From: Kitasatospora setae KM-6054
Lineage (GTDB): Bacteria > Actinomycetota > Actinomycetes > Streptomycetales > Streptomycetaceae
Assembly (NCBI RefSeq): GCF_000269985.1
Contig: NC_016109.1
Coordinates: 434,001-498,000, forward strand
Direction: 5' to 3'
Length of the DNA stretch: 64,000 nucleotides
Shown: piece after piece, positions 1-10,251 of the stretch
Layout of the letters: each line of letters begins with the position of its first letter
Numbering within the stretch: position 1 is the first letter of the stretch
Translations under genes and position numbers: made by a program
The notes under the pieces: model-generated
Told to the model about the DNA's origin: nothing
The model's database searches: none
Seen by the model: only the letters and a program-made list of their open reading frames with translations

Positions 1-1
1 G

Positions 2-1666
2 CTGCTGCACGCCCGCGAGTCCGCGCTGACCCTGCGCGCGCTGCGGGCGGCCTGCGGTGCCGAGCACGTGCACTTCCACACCTGCGACGTGACCGATCCG
101 GACGCCGTCCGGGCCGTCGCCGACGCGGTCGGCGCCCGGGAGGGGCGGGTCGACCTGCTGGTGAACGGCGCGGGGCTGCACCACCCGGGCGACATCACCC
201 GCAAGACGCTGCCGGGCATGCGCCGGATCCGCGACGTCAAGCTGGCCGGCTACCACCACCTGCGCGCCGCGTTCGCCGGGCCGCTGGCCCCGGGGCTGTG
301 GTGCAACTTCGGCTCGGTCACCGGCGTGGTCGGGCTGCCCGGCGAGAGCGACTACTCGCCGGCCAACGACTTCCTCTCCGCCGCCGCCCAATCCGCCGCC
401 GACGAGCGGGAGTTCACCATCGCCTGGACGGTCTGGGACGAGACCGGCCTGGGCTCCGGCCCGGTCGTCCAGTCCTACACGGCCCGCACCGCGCGGCTGT
501 CCCGGATGAGCACCGCCGAGGGGGTCGCCCACTTCCTGGCCGAACTGCGCCGCCGCACCCGCCCGGAGGGCCGCGCGGACCGGGTGGTCACCTTCGTCGG
601 CGCGGCCGAGTACCAGTCCTTCGACACTCGCTTCCCCGGCCTGCGCACCCCGGCACCCACCGTCCCGGCACCCACCGCCCCCACTCTCCTCCCCGGCCTG
701 CTCGGTGCCCCCGTCCTCCGCCGACCCGACCACGCGGTCTGGGAGGTGCTGTTCGGCCTGGACAGCCACCCCTTCCTCCGCCACCACCTGGTGGACGGCC
801 GCCCGACCGTCCCGGGCGTCCTGCTCGCCGACCTCGCCGTGCAGGCCGCCCGCACCCTCCGCCCGGACGCGCCCTTCCGCGGCGTCGAGCGGCTGGCCTT
901 TCGCAGCTGGGTGCGGGCCCGCGCCGACGGCCGCCCGGCCCGCTTCCGGGTCGAAGCGCACCTCCGCCCGACCCGGCCGGGCTACGCGGTGCGGGTGAGC
1001 GTCCGCTCCGACGTCGTCGCGCCGGACGGGCAGGTGCTGGCCGCCGACCGGGAGCACTTCCACGCCACCGTCCGCCTCGGCGGCCCGGCCCCGCTGCCCG
1101 CCCCGCCCGGCCCGGCCGCCGCCGGAGCCCGTCCGGTCGACGGTTCGTACGACGACCCGCACGACGCCCCGTCCTACGACCCGTACTACGACCCGGCGTC
1201 CCCGGTCCTGCTGACCGGCGTCTTCCGGGCCACCACCGACTGCCGCGCCACGCCCACCGGAACCGCCGCCCACTGGCGGCCCGACCCGGACGCGCTGGGC
1301 TCACTTCCCCGGCTCGGCACCCCGGCAGTCCTGCTGGACAGCCTCGCCCGCACCCCGGCCCTCAGCCCGGGCCCCGACGGGCGGCACCCCGTCGCGGTGC
1401 CGCACCACATCGAGCGGATCACCCTGCACCTGCCCGGCGACGACCACGACCTGCTGCTCGCCCATCCGAACGGGCTGCACCTGCGGCACTCCGCCGCGAG
1501 CGGCACCAGCACCGCCAGCACCCCGGACGGCCGGGTCGTCGCCCAGGTCACCGGCCTGCACGCGACCGTCCTCGCCCACCTCTCCCCCACCGAAACGCCC
1601 CCGGCCCCGGCCCCGATCCAGACCACGGCCCCGTTCCCGGCCGGCAGCCCCCCGCCCGCCCGATGA
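2..1666 (+). CDS. Polyketide/PUFA-type synthase, C-terminal KR-DH part (5' truncated by window edge)
   Basis: The frame is open from the window edge, so only the C-terminal part is present. The first ~170 residues are the second half of a ketoreductase: CDVTD, VNGAG, a catalytic Ser in NFGSVTG, and Tyr/Asn in SDYSPANDF. A hot-dog dehydratase follows, with the HxxxGxxxxP motif in HLVDGRPTVPG and a candidate catalytic Asp in VLLDSLA near the end. KR followed by a terminal DH is the order known from enediyne PKSE and PUFA/PfaA-type iterative synthases, and differs from modular PKSs (DH before KR). A tail of about 40 residues is Pro/Ala rich. The stop overlaps the next ATG (ATGA), so the downstream phosphopantetheinyl transferase is translationally coupled. 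The upstream KS, AT and ACP parts are inferred to lie outside the window. Domain identity is fairly sure; product class is not. Confidence 0.8.
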   Translation: MLHARESALTLRALRAACGAEHVHFHTCDVTDPDAVRAVADAVGAREGRVDLLVNGAGLHHPGDITRKTLPGMRRIRDVKLAGYHHLRAAFAGPLAPGLWCNFGSVTGVVGLPGESDYSPANDFLSAAAQSAADEREFTIAWTVWDETGLGSGPVVQSYTARTARLSRMSTAEGVAHFLAELRRRTRPEGRADRVVTFVGAAEYQSFDTRFPGLRTPAPTVPAPTAPTLLPGLLGAPVLRRPDHAVWEVLFGLDSHPFLRHHLVDGRPTVPGVLLADLAVQAARTLRPDAPFRGVERLAFRSWVRARADGRPARFRVEAHLRPTRPGYAVRVSVRSDVVAPDGQVLAADREHFHATVRLGGPAPLPAPPGPAAAGARPVDGSYDDPHDAPSYDPYYDPASPVLLTGVFRATTDCRATPTGTAAHWRPDPDALGSLPRLGTPAVLLDSLARTPALSPGPDGRHPVAVPHHIERITLHLPGDDHDLLLAHPNGLHLRHSAASGTSTASTPDGRVVAQVTGLHATVLAHLSPTETPPAPAPIQTTAPFPAGSPPPAR

Positions 1667-2361
1667 GCGCGCCCGTCCCCGCGCTGTCCGGGGCGCGCCG
1701 CCGCCGGCTGCCGACCGCCGCGGGCCCGGTCGACCTCTGGTGGCACGTCAGCCCGGGTCCGGCGCCGGTACGCGGGCGGGCGCTGTTGCAGCACGCCGTC
1801 GGGGCGCGCCGCGGTCGGCCCGCGGCCGAGGTGGCCGTGCTGCGCGACCCGCTGGGCCGCCCCGTGCCGGCGCCCGACCGGTTCCCGCCGCTGTGCCTGT
1901 CCGCCGCGCACAGCGGTCCGGTCACCGTGGCGGCGGTGCTGGCGGCGCCGCGTCCGGGCACGCTGCTCGGGATCGACGTCGAACACCTGGCCGCGCCGCC
2001 GTCCGCGCAGTTGCTCGACCTGGCGCTGACCGCCGCCGAGCGGGCCGCGCTGGCCGAGCTGCCGCCCGCCCTGCGGCTGCCGCGCTTCCTCGCGCTCTGG
2101 ACGGCGAAGGAGGCGGTCGCGAAGGCGCTCGGCTGGCCGCTGCTGCGCGCGCTGACCGATGTCGAACTCGTCCTGCGGCCCCGCCCGGCCGTGGCCCGGC
2201 TGGGCCGGAACCGGGCACCGGCCGGCTGGCAGCTGCTGCCGCTGCGCCTGCCGGGCCGCCCGCACACCGCCACCCTCGCCCTGTACCAACCGCCCGCGAC
2301 CCCACCTCCGCCCCCACGACGGGAGCACCGCCCATGGACCTCACCGGAAGCGTCGCCCTGA
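1663..2361 (+). CDS. 4'-phosphopantetheinyl transferase (Sfp type)
   Basis: A protein of 232 residues. It carries the two Sfp-family signatures: GIDVE (Mg-binding Asp/Glu, around residue 105) and WTAKEAVAKALG (Glu/Lys of the WxxKEA motif, around residue 146). It would move phosphopantetheine from CoA to the Ser of acyl carrier proteins. The ATG is embedded in the stop of the synthase gene (ATGA overlap) and the 3' end overlaps the following SDR by 28 bases, so the three genes form one tightly coupled transcript. In enediyne PKSs a PPTase domain is fused behind KR-DH; here it is a separate ORF in the same order. It most likely activates the ACPs of the upstream synthase. Confidence 0.9.
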   Translation: MSAPVPALSGARRRRLPTAAGPVDLWWHVSPGPAPVRGRALLQHAVGARRGRPAAEVAVLRDPLGRPVPAPDRFPPLCLSAAHSGPVTVAAVLAAPRPGTLLGIDVEHLAAPPSAQLLDLALTAAERAALAELPPALRLPRFLALWTAKEAVAKALGWPLLRALTDVELVLRPRPAVARLGRNRAPAGWQLLPLRLPGRPHTATLALYQPPATPPPPPRREHRPWTSPEASP

Positions 2362-3107
2362 TCACCGGCGGCACCCGCGGCATCGGCCTCGCCATCGCCC
2401 ACACCCTGCACGCGCACGGCGCCCGGCTGCTCCTCACCGGCCGCTCCGAACCGTCCGGCCGCGCCGCCCTGGGGCAGCTGGACGGCGGCCCGGACATCGC
2501 CTTCCACCGGTCCGACGCCACCGTCCGGGCCGAGGCGGAGGACGCGGTCGACGAGACCGTGCGGCGGTACGGGCGGCTGGACGTGCTGGTGAACAACGTC
2601 GGCGGCGCGAGCGGCTTCGCGACCGTCGCCGACACCACCGACGACCTCTGGCGCGCCACCCTCGCCCTCAACCTCGACTCCGCGCTGCTCACCACCCGCC
2701 GCGCGCTGGCCCACCTGCTGCCGCAGCGCTCCGGGCGGATCGTCAACATCGCCTCGGTCGAGGGCCGCGACCCGGACCCGGGGCTGTCCGCGTACGCGGC
2801 CGCCAAGCACGCGCTGATCGGCTTCACCCGGGTGCTCGCCAAGGAGGTCGGCCCGCACGGCGTCACCGCCAACTGCGTCTGCCCGGGGCCGGTGGAGACC
2901 GACTGGTTCACCGAGCAGGGGCCGCGCGCGGCCGCCGTGCTCGGCACCGACTACCCGGGCCTGGTGCGGCACTTCACCGGCCGGACCGCGACCGGCCGGC
3001 TGACCCGCCCGGACGAGGTGGCCGCGGCGGTGCTGCTGCTGGCCTCCGGCCCGGGCGCGGGGATCACCGGCGCCTGCCTCCCGGTCGACGGCGGCATGAC
3101 CGGCTGA
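2334..3107 (+). CDS. Short-chain dehydrogenase/reductase (FabG-like)
   Basis: A 257-residue classical SDR: TGGTRGIG nucleotide-binding loop (residues ~10-17), NNVGG, catalytic Ser in IASVEG, YAAAKHA (Tyr-x3-Lys), and a CPGPVETD loop. It is an NAD(P)-dependent ketone/alcohol oxidoreductase. The start lies inside the end of the phosphopantetheinyl transferase gene, so it belongs to the same operon as the synthase fragment and probably tailors or reduces its product. It ends in VDGGMTG as usual for the family. Substrate unknown. Confidence 0.9.
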   Translation: MDLTGSVALITGGTRGIGLAIAHTLHAHGARLLLTGRSEPSGRAALGQLDGGPDIAFHRSDATVRAEAEDAVDETVRRYGRLDVLVNNVGGASGFATVADTTDDLWRATLALNLDSALLTTRRALAHLLPQRSGRIVNIASVEGRDPDPGLSAYAAAKHALIGFTRVLAKEVGPHGVTANCVCPGPVETDWFTEQGPRAAAVLGTDYPGLVRHFTGRTATGRLTRPDEVAAAVLLLASGPGAGITGACLPVDGGMTG

Positions 3108-3180
3108 CCCCTCCGCTCAGCTCCCTCCCCCCTCCCCCTTCCCCTCCTCTCCGCCCTCCCCTCCGCCCTCCCGGGAAATC

Positions 3181-3220
3181 CGTTGTACACCGTAGAAGGA
3201 CTCCTCTACGGTGTACAACG
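3181..3220. promoter_or_regulatory. Perfect 16-bp inverted repeat upstream of MFS exporter
   Basis: The arm CGTTGTACACCGTAGA and its exact reverse complement are separated by 8 bases (AGGACTCC). The element lies 50 bases before the exporter start. Such long perfect palindromes are typical operators of TetR-family repressors; the TetR gene at 4916 is the obvious candidate binder (inference). Each arm contains GTACACCGTA, so two dimers could bind. Confidence 0.75.
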
Positions 3221-3269
3221 AACGGCCGCCCGGCCGCCTCGCCGCGCCCCGCCCTGCCCTGGAGTCCCC

Positions 3270-4832
3270 TTGTCCCAAGCCCCCGTCCCCCCGCCCGCCG
3301 CCCCGCACCCGCGGCGGTGGGTCATCCTGGCGGTGGTCTGCCTGGCCACCCTGGTGGTGCTGCTCGACAACACCGTGCTCAACGTGGCGATCCCCTCCCT
3401 GACCGAAGACCTGGGCGCGGGCACGGCCGACATCCAGTGGATGATCAACGCGTACGCGCTGGTCCAGTCCGGCCTGCTGCTGACCGCCGGCAGCCTCTCC
3501 GACCGGTACGGGCGCAAGCGCGCGCTGCTGGTCGGCCTCGCGCTGTTCGGCCTGGGCTCGGCGGCGGCGGCGCTCGCCCAGTCCTCCGGGCAGTTGATCG
3601 CCGCCCGGGCCGGCATGGGCGTCGGCGGCGCGCTGCTGATGACCACCACGCTGGCGGTGGTGATGCAGGTCTTCCAGGGCGCCGAGGTGCCGAAGGCGAT
3701 CGGCGTCTGGGGGGCGGTCAGCTCGCTCGGCTTCGCGGGCGGCCCGCTGCTCGGCGGCGTGCTGCTGGCGCACTTCTGGTGGGGCTCGGTCTTCCTGATC
3801 AACGTCCCGGTGGCACTGCTCGGCCTGTTCGCGGTGGCCAGACTGCTCCCCGAGAGCAAGGACCCGGCGGCCCGGCGGCCGGACGTACCGGGTGCCGTGC
3901 TGTCCACCGTCGGCATGGTCGGCCTGGTATACGCGATCATCTCCGGCCCGCTGCACGGCTGGGGCTCCGGCCAGGTGCTGCTGTCGGGGGCGGTCGGCCT
4001 GGCCGCGCTGGCCGGCTTCGTCGCCTGGGAGGCGCACACGCCCGCGCCGATGCTCGACATGTCCTTCTTCCGGAACCGGCGCTTCAACGGCGCGGTGGCG
4101 GGCGGCCTGCTGGTCGCGTTCGGCATGGCCGGCTCGCTGTTCCTGCTCACCCAGTACCTGCAACTGGTGCTCGGCTACCGGCCGTTGGAGGCCGGGCTGC
4201 GGATGTCGCCGCTGGCACTGCTGATCGTGCTGCTCAACCTGTCCGGCGTCGGCGCCCGGCTGCTGCCGCGGATCGGCTTCGCCGGGGCCGTCGCGGTCGG
4301 CATGGGGCTGCTGGCGGGCGGCCTGGCGCTGGTCGCCGCGCTCGGCTCCGGGCACGGGTACCCAGGGCTGCTGGCCGGCCTGGTGCTGATGGGCTGCGGC
4401 ATCGCGATCGCCAGCCCGGCGATGGCCTCGGCCGTGATGGGCGCGATCCCGCCGGAGCGGGCCGGGGCCGGCGCGGGCGTGCAGGGCACGGTGACCGAGT
4501 TCGGCGGCGGCCTGGGCGTGGCGGTGCTCGGCGCCGTCCTCGGCTCCCGCTTCGCCGCGGGCCTGCCGGGGAGCGTCCCGGCGGCGTCCGCGAAGTCCCT
4601 GCCGGAGGCGCTGGCCGCCGCCCCCGACGCCGCCGCGCGCACCGCCGTGCACGACGCCTTCGCCCACGGCCTGACGTCCAGCCAGCTGATCGGCGCCACC
4701 GCCGTCCTGCTCGGCGGCCTGCTCTCCGCCGCCCTGCTGTACCGCGCCGACCGCCCGTCCGCCCCCGCCACCGCCACCGCACCCGCCGACACCCCGACCG
4801 ACACCCCGGAGGCCGTCCCCACCACCCACTGA
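3270..4832 (+). CDS. MFS drug exporter, DHA2 (EmrB/QacA) family
   Basis: A TTG start is chosen because GGAG sits 5 bases upstream and the hydrophobic N-terminus begins soon after; the frame is open further upstream through the operator. The protein has 520 residues and about 14 hydrophobic segments. Motifs: LDNTVLNVAIP in TM1 (motif D1 of DHA2 members), DRYGRK in the TM2-3 loop (motif A), and GGPLLGG (motif C of antiporters). It probably exports a toxic or self-made compound by proton antiport in the cytoplasmic membrane. A strong palindrome precedes it and a TetR regulator follows by 83 bases, a common exporter/repressor pair. It could protect against the product of the adjacent synthase locus (inference). 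Confidence 0.9.
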   Translation: MSQAPVPPPAAPHPRRWVILAVVCLATLVVLLDNTVLNVAIPSLTEDLGAGTADIQWMINAYALVQSGLLLTAGSLSDRYGRKRALLVGLALFGLGSAAAALAQSSGQLIAARAGMGVGGALLMTTTLAVVMQVFQGAEVPKAIGVWGAVSSLGFAGGPLLGGVLLAHFWWGSVFLINVPVALLGLFAVARLLPESKDPAARRPDVPGAVLSTVGMVGLVYAIISGPLHGWGSGQVLLSGAVGLAALAGFVAWEAHTPAPMLDMSFFRNRRFNGAVAGGLLVAFGMAGSLFLLTQYLQLVLGYRPLEAGLRMSPLALLIVLLNLSGVGARLLPRIGFAGAVAVGMGLLAGGLALVAALGSGHGYPGLLAGLVLMGCGIAIASPAMASAVMGAIPPERAGAGAGVQGTVTEFGGGLGVAVLGAVLGSRFAAGLPGSVPAASAKSLPEALAAAPDAAARTAVHDAFAHGLTSSQLIGATAVLLGGLLSAALLYRADRPSAPATATAPADTPTDTPEAVPTTH

Positions 4833-4876
4833 CCTCCCTCCCCCGCTGCCCTCCCCGCCCGCCTCCGCCCCCAGGC

Positions 4877-4900
4877 CGTACGGTGGTGCCACCCCGTACG
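4877..4900. promoter_or_regulatory. Imperfect 24-bp palindrome before tetR
   Basis: CGTACGG at the left and CCGTACG at the right frame an imperfect dyad (18 of 24 positions symmetrical), 15 bases before the regulator start. It may be an autoregulatory site. It is unlike the perfect repeat at 3181, so the two need not be bound by the same protein. Confidence 0.4.
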
Positions 4901-4915
4901 AAGCGAAGGAGCAGC

Positions 4916-5665
4916 GTGGCCACCAAACGAGCCTCGCAGGTCAAGAAGAGCGTCTGGCTCACCCCCGGGCCGGTCCGCGGCCGCCGCTCGCCGCGGGCCG
5001 GCGAGGGCGGCCCGGGCAGCCTCGACCGCGAGGTGATCGTCGCCGCGGCGGTCCGCCTGCTGGACGAGCAGGGCGAGGCGCGCTTCTCGATGCGCGGCCT
5101 GGCCGCCCGGCTGGACGTCACGCCGATGTCGCTCTACTGGTACGTCGCCGACAAGGACGACCTGCTGGAGCTCGCCCTCGACGTGGTGGGCGGCGAGATG
5201 GTGCTCCCCCCGGCGGGCGACGGCAGCGACTGGGAGGCCGGCCTGCGCGCGCTGGCCGCGACCTGGCGGGCCGCGATGCTGGCGCACCCGTGGGCGATCC
5301 GGATCTACAGCGACTACCTGAACATCGGCCCGAACTCGATCCGCTTCTCGGCCCGCGCCCTGGAGATCGCCCGCGCCTCCCCGCTCTCCGAGGCCGATTC
5401 GATGGCGGCCCTGTCGGCGATCTTCCAGTACACCTACGGCTTCACGGCCACCGAGGTCAACTGGGCCGAGAAGGCCGCGGAGGCCGGCAGCAGCACCGAG
5501 GAGCTGATCGAGGAGATCACCGAGGCCGTCCGCGAGATCCCGGGCGTCGCCGACTCCGGCGTCCTGGTCGACCGCGCCGGCGAGCCCGAGACCGTCCTGC
5601 GCGAACGCGAGTTCCACCGCGCCCTGGACTGGCTGCTCACCGGCATGCGGGCCGGCCTGCCCTGA
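4916..5665 (+). CDS. TetR-family transcriptional regulator
   Basis: A 249-residue protein starting at a GTG with GAAGGAG 6 bases upstream. After a basic N-terminal extension of ~35 residues comes the helix-turn-helix: ...FSMRGLAARLDVTPMSLYWYV... (residues ~60-80), the classic TetR recognition helix, followed by KDDLLELALD. The C-terminal all-helical part (~residues 100-245) resembles the TetR class ligand domain. It is co-directional with the exporter and probably represses it through the palindrome at 3181. Ligand unknown. Confidence 0.9.
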   Translation: MATKRASQVKKSVWLTPGPVRGRRSPRAGEGGPGSLDREVIVAAAVRLLDEQGEARFSMRGLAARLDVTPMSLYWYVADKDDLLELALDVVGGEMVLPPAGDGSDWEAGLRALAATWRAAMLAHPWAIRIYSDYLNIGPNSIRFSARALEIARASPLSEADSMAALSAIFQYTYGFTATEVNWAEKAAEAGSSTEELIEEITEAVREIPGVADSGVLVDRAGEPETVLREREFHRALDWLLTGMRAGLP

Positions 5666-5718
5666 CCTCTCGCCCCTCCGCCTCCCCCATCAGCCAACTG
5701 GCCGCCCGACCGCCCGGC

Positions 5719-6222
5719 TCAGGTGAGTTCCTGCTGGCAGCGCTCCAGCCAGTCGAGTTCGGCCTGCAGGTGCAGCACCTCGCCCTCGATCAGCAGCCGG
5801 GAGACGCCGTGCTCGGGGGTCTGGTCGGCGGTGGCGTGCAGGCCGCGGATGGCGGCGAGGCAGTGCGAGCGCTGCAGGTCGATCAGGGTGCGCGGGTCGG
5901 CGAGGCGGGTGCGCGGGGCGAGCACGAGCTTGAGGAAGAACTCCTCGCGGACCTTGCCGCCGTCGGACGGCCGGGCGAACCAGTCGCTGAGGACCCGGCG
6001 GCCGTCGTCGGTGAGGACGAAGACCCGCTTGGCGGGGCGCCGCTCCTGGCTGACGGCCTGCCCCTCGATCAGGCCGGACTTCTCCAGCCGGCCGAGCGTG
6101 ACGTACACCTGGCCGTCGTTGGTGCGCGAGTAGGCCGGGCCGAACGTCGATTCCAGGGCCTGCCGGAGCTGGTAGCCGTGCGCGGGGCCGGTGGCGAGCA
6201 GCGCGAGGAGCGGAAGCCGCAC
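5719..6222 (-). CDS. PadR-family transcriptional regulator
   Basis: A 167-residue protein. The N-terminal winged helix MRLPLLALLATGPAHGYQL and VYVTLGRLEKSGLI are PadR hallmarks. A C-terminal helical dimerisation part (Vir_C-like, residues ~90-165) follows. The start is a GTG with GGGAGG upstream. It is divergent from the GH13 gene at 6526; the 300-base gap holds a perfect inverted repeat (6424-6442) that is a likely operator. It ends 54 bases from the end of the convergent TetR gene. Confidence 0.88.
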   Translation of the reverse strand: MRLPLLALLATGPAHGYQLRQALESTFGPAYSRTNDGQVYVTLGRLEKSGLIEGQAVSQERRPAKRVFVLTDDGRRVLSDWFARPSDGGKVREEFFLKLVLAPRTRLADPRTLIDLQRSHCLAAIRGLHATADQTPEHGVSRLLIEGEVLHLQAELDWLERCQQELT

Positions 6223-6423
6223 CCGGGTGCCTCCCTTCGAGGTGTGTGGGGGAGTGCGCCGTGCGGCCGAACTTCGTCGGTCGTACGCCGGGCGGCTCTC
6301 CTGGGCTTTGCCCTACCCCGTTGTGCGCCCCCTTATTCGCCCTGGTTCGCCCGGTCTGATGGCACTCGGCGGCTCAGGAAGTGACATCTTCATCTCCTGT
6401 CTCCTGGACAGGGTGTTTGGCCT

Positions 6424-6442
6424 ATACCTAACATCTAGGTAT
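6424..6442. promoter_or_regulatory. Perfect 7-bp inverted repeat between padR and GH13 gene
   Basis: ATACCTA-ACATC-TAGGTAT lies in the 303-base divergent region 6223-6525, about 80 bases before the GH13 start. It is AT-rich against a GC-rich background and resembles the short ATAC..GTAT-type operators of PadR regulators. I see nothing else definite in this gap. Confidence 0.6.
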
Positions 6443-6525
6443 CCCCGGGGAACTGACGGACTGTCAGGCGCGGGGCCCGTGCCTGTCAGCGCGACCTCCC
6501 TCGCGCGCTCCCGTGAAGGTGACGC

Positions 6526-8241
6526 ATGATCACGCCCGTCGTCCCGGCCGACCCGCCGCGCCCCGCCGAGGCCCTCGGGGCCGTGGAGGCCTCCGCCGTC
6601 CTCACCGCCGACGGCCTGCTCCCGGAGGAACGGACGGCCCCGCTCACCCCGGACGCGCTCTGGTGGCGCGACGCGGTGATCTACCAGGTGTACGTGCGCA
6701 GTTTCCAGGACTCCAACGGCGACGGCATCGGCGACCTGCCGGGCGTGCGGGCCCGGCTGCCGTACCTGAAGCGGCTGGGGGTGGACGGGGTGTGGCTGAA
6801 CCCGTTCTACCCGTCGCCGCAGCACGACCACGGCTACGACGTGGCCGACTACAAGGGTGTCGACCCGATGTTCGGCACCCTGGAGGACTTCGACCTGCTG
6901 GTCGAGGACTGCCGGAAGCTGGGCCTGCGCCTGGTGCTGGACACCGTGCCGAACCACTGCTCGGCCGAGCACCCGTGGTTCCTGGAGGCACTGGCCGCCG
7001 CCCCGGGCAGCGCGTCCCGGGCCCGGTTCCACTTCGCGGACGGCCGGGGCGCGGCGGGCGAGCTGCCGCCGAACAACTGGCGGGCGATGTTCGGCGGCCC
7101 GGCGTGGTCCCGGATCACCGAGCCGGACGGCACCCCGGGCCAGTGGTACCTGCACATGTTCACCCCGGAGCAGCCGGACCTGAACTGGCGCAACCCGGAG
7201 GTGCCGGTCGAGTTCGAGAAGGTGCTCCGGTTCTGGCTGGACCGGGGCGTGGACGGTTTCCGGATCGACGTCGCGGCGGGCCTGTTCAAGCACCCGGAGC
7301 TGCCCGACTCGCCCGACCCGGAGGCGGACGAGCGGACCCGCGACTCGGTGAACCCGCTGGCCTGGAACCAGCCGGAGGTGCACGAGGTGTGGCGCTCCTG
7401 GCGGGCGATCTGCGAGGAGTACACGGCGCTGGACGGGCGACAGCGGCTGCTGGTCGGCGAGGCTTCGGTGCCGACCCCGGCCGAGCAGGCCAAGTACGTC
7501 CGCGGCGACGAGCTGCACCAGGCGTTCTTCTTCCACCTGCTGCACGCGCCGTGGGACGCCGAGCACTTCCACCAGGTGATCGACGCGGCGGTGCGGGACA
7601 TCACGGCGACCGGTTCGACGGTGACCTGGGTGTTGAACAACCACGACCAGGTTCGCACCACGACCCGCTTCGGCAGCCCGGAGCGGGCCCGGGCGGCGGC
7701 GCTGCTGATGCTCTCGCTGCCGGGCGCGGCCTACCTGTACCAGGGCGAGGAGCTGGGCCTGCCGGAGGTCGACGACCTGCCGGACGAGGTGATCACCGAC
7801 CCGATCTTCCACCGGACGGGCAGCCGCAAGGGCATCCGGGACGGCTGCCGCGTCCCGCTGCCGTGGGCGGGCAGCCGGGCGCCGTACGGGTTCAGCCCGG
7901 AGGGGTCGGCGCCGACCTGGCTGCCGCAGCCGGCCTCGTTCGCGGGGCACACCGCGGAGCGGGCGCTGGCCGACCACACCTCGCCGTACCACCTGTACCG
8001 GGAGGCGCTGCACCTGCGTCGGCTGCTGCCGCAGCTGGGCGAGGGCACGCTGCGCTGGATCGAGACGCCGCCGAACGTGCTGGCCTTCACCCGGGGCGAC
8101 GGCCTGCTGGTGGCGACGAACTTCGGCACCGTCCCGGCGCCGGCGCCGGTCACCGGCCAGCCGCTGCTGTCCTCCGGCCCGTGCCAGGCGGGGGTGCTGC
8201 CGGCCGGGACCACCGCCTGGTGGATCCTGCCGCGCCGCTGA
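6526..8241 (+). CDS. GH13 alpha-glucosidase / trehalose-synthase-like enzyme
   Basis: A 571-residue protein with no signal peptide, hence cytoplasmic. GH13 regions in order: YQVYVRSFQDSNGDGIGDLPG (TIM barrel entry, about residues 50-70), DTVPNH (region I), DGFRIDVA (region II, nucleophile Asp), LLVGEAS (region III, acid/base Glu) and NNHDQ (region IV, Asp). The C-terminus (~residues 500-571) is a short beta domain. Oligo-1,6-/alpha-1,4-glucosidases of 530-580 residues are the closest type; a maltose/trehalose hydrolase is possible. It is the only gene in its transcription unit. The PadR-type operator upstream suggests substrate- or stress-induced expression (inference). Confidence 0.88.
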   Translation: MITPVVPADPPRPAEALGAVEASAVLTADGLLPEERTAPLTPDALWWRDAVIYQVYVRSFQDSNGDGIGDLPGVRARLPYLKRLGVDGVWLNPFYPSPQHDHGYDVADYKGVDPMFGTLEDFDLLVEDCRKLGLRLVLDTVPNHCSAEHPWFLEALAAAPGSASRARFHFADGRGAAGELPPNNWRAMFGGPAWSRITEPDGTPGQWYLHMFTPEQPDLNWRNPEVPVEFEKVLRFWLDRGVDGFRIDVAAGLFKHPELPDSPDPEADERTRDSVNPLAWNQPEVHEVWRSWRAICEEYTALDGRQRLLVGEASVPTPAEQAKYVRGDELHQAFFFHLLHAPWDAEHFHQVIDAAVRDITATGSTVTWVLNNHDQVRTTTRFGSPERARAAALLMLSLPGAAYLYQGEELGLPEVDDLPDEVITDPIFHRTGSRKGIRDGCRVPLPWAGSRAPYGFSPEGSAPTWLPQPASFAGHTAERALADHTSPYHLYREALHLRRLLPQLGEGTLRWIETPPNVLAFTRGDGLLVATNFGTVPAPAPVTGQPLLSSGPCQAGVLPAGTTAWWILPRR

Positions 8242-8671
8242 ACGGCGGCCGCCGCTCCGCCGCCGCCGTCGCCGCGCACCCGCACCCGCACCTCCCCGGG
8301 GGCCGGTCGGCACCATCCGACCCGCTCTCCGTCCGGCTCCCGGGGAACTCTCAGGACACGCCCGGAAGTCCCACCGAATTCCCACCGTTCTCCGAGTTTG
8401 GGCGGCCTGGGCCGAAGTTGGGCGGCCGATGACCTCGGCTTTACCTGTCGGTCGACCGAAATACCCCCATTCGGGCGTCCACATCGTGGACGATCGGTCG
8501 ATGGACGCAGGTCAGCCCTGTGACAATGGTGCAGACCATCGGTCCCACCCCGTCCACCGGCGCGTGTCAGGCGCGCCCCGGACGGTCCTCAACGGCGAGG
8601 AGGACCAGGGGCGGTCCCCGGGACGGGAACGCCCTCGTGCGCCATCCGAATCCACGGAAGGTTGTGCCTGA
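8242..8671 (+). promoter_or_regulatory. Long leader/promoter region of gdhA
   Basis: This is a 430-base stretch without a gene. It holds a short direct repeat (AGTTTGGGCGGCC and AGTTGGGCGGCC, 8398-8427) and a perfect 12-bp palindrome TCGGTCGACCGA at 8448-8459, followed by GAAATACC and then repeated GATCGGTCGATGG. The palindrome is a good operator candidate. I recognise no known riboswitch. Confidence 0.4.
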
Positions 8672-10051
<1,380 letters not shown>

Positions 10052-10066
10052 CGCCCTGACCGCCCC

Positions 10067-10106
10067 GGAGGGGCCCGGGCCGCGCGGGTGCGGGCCGGGC
10101 CCCTCC
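10067..10106 (+). terminator. Intrinsic terminator of gdhA
   Basis: GGAGGGGCCCGG pairs with CCGGGCCCCTCC around a GC-rich loop, 16 bases after the gdhA stop. There is no U-tract, as is common in this group. Confidence 0.75.
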
Positions 10107-10251
10107 GCGCGTCGCACCCCGCCCGACCGCCCGCCCCGTGCGCCGCCCGCCCGCCCGCCCGACGCCCCGCCACCTCCCGCGCCGGGGCGGTAGGTTGTGC
10201 CGTCGCGCCCCGACCCGCGGACGCGCACGGGGGCAACGGGGAAGGGGCGGC

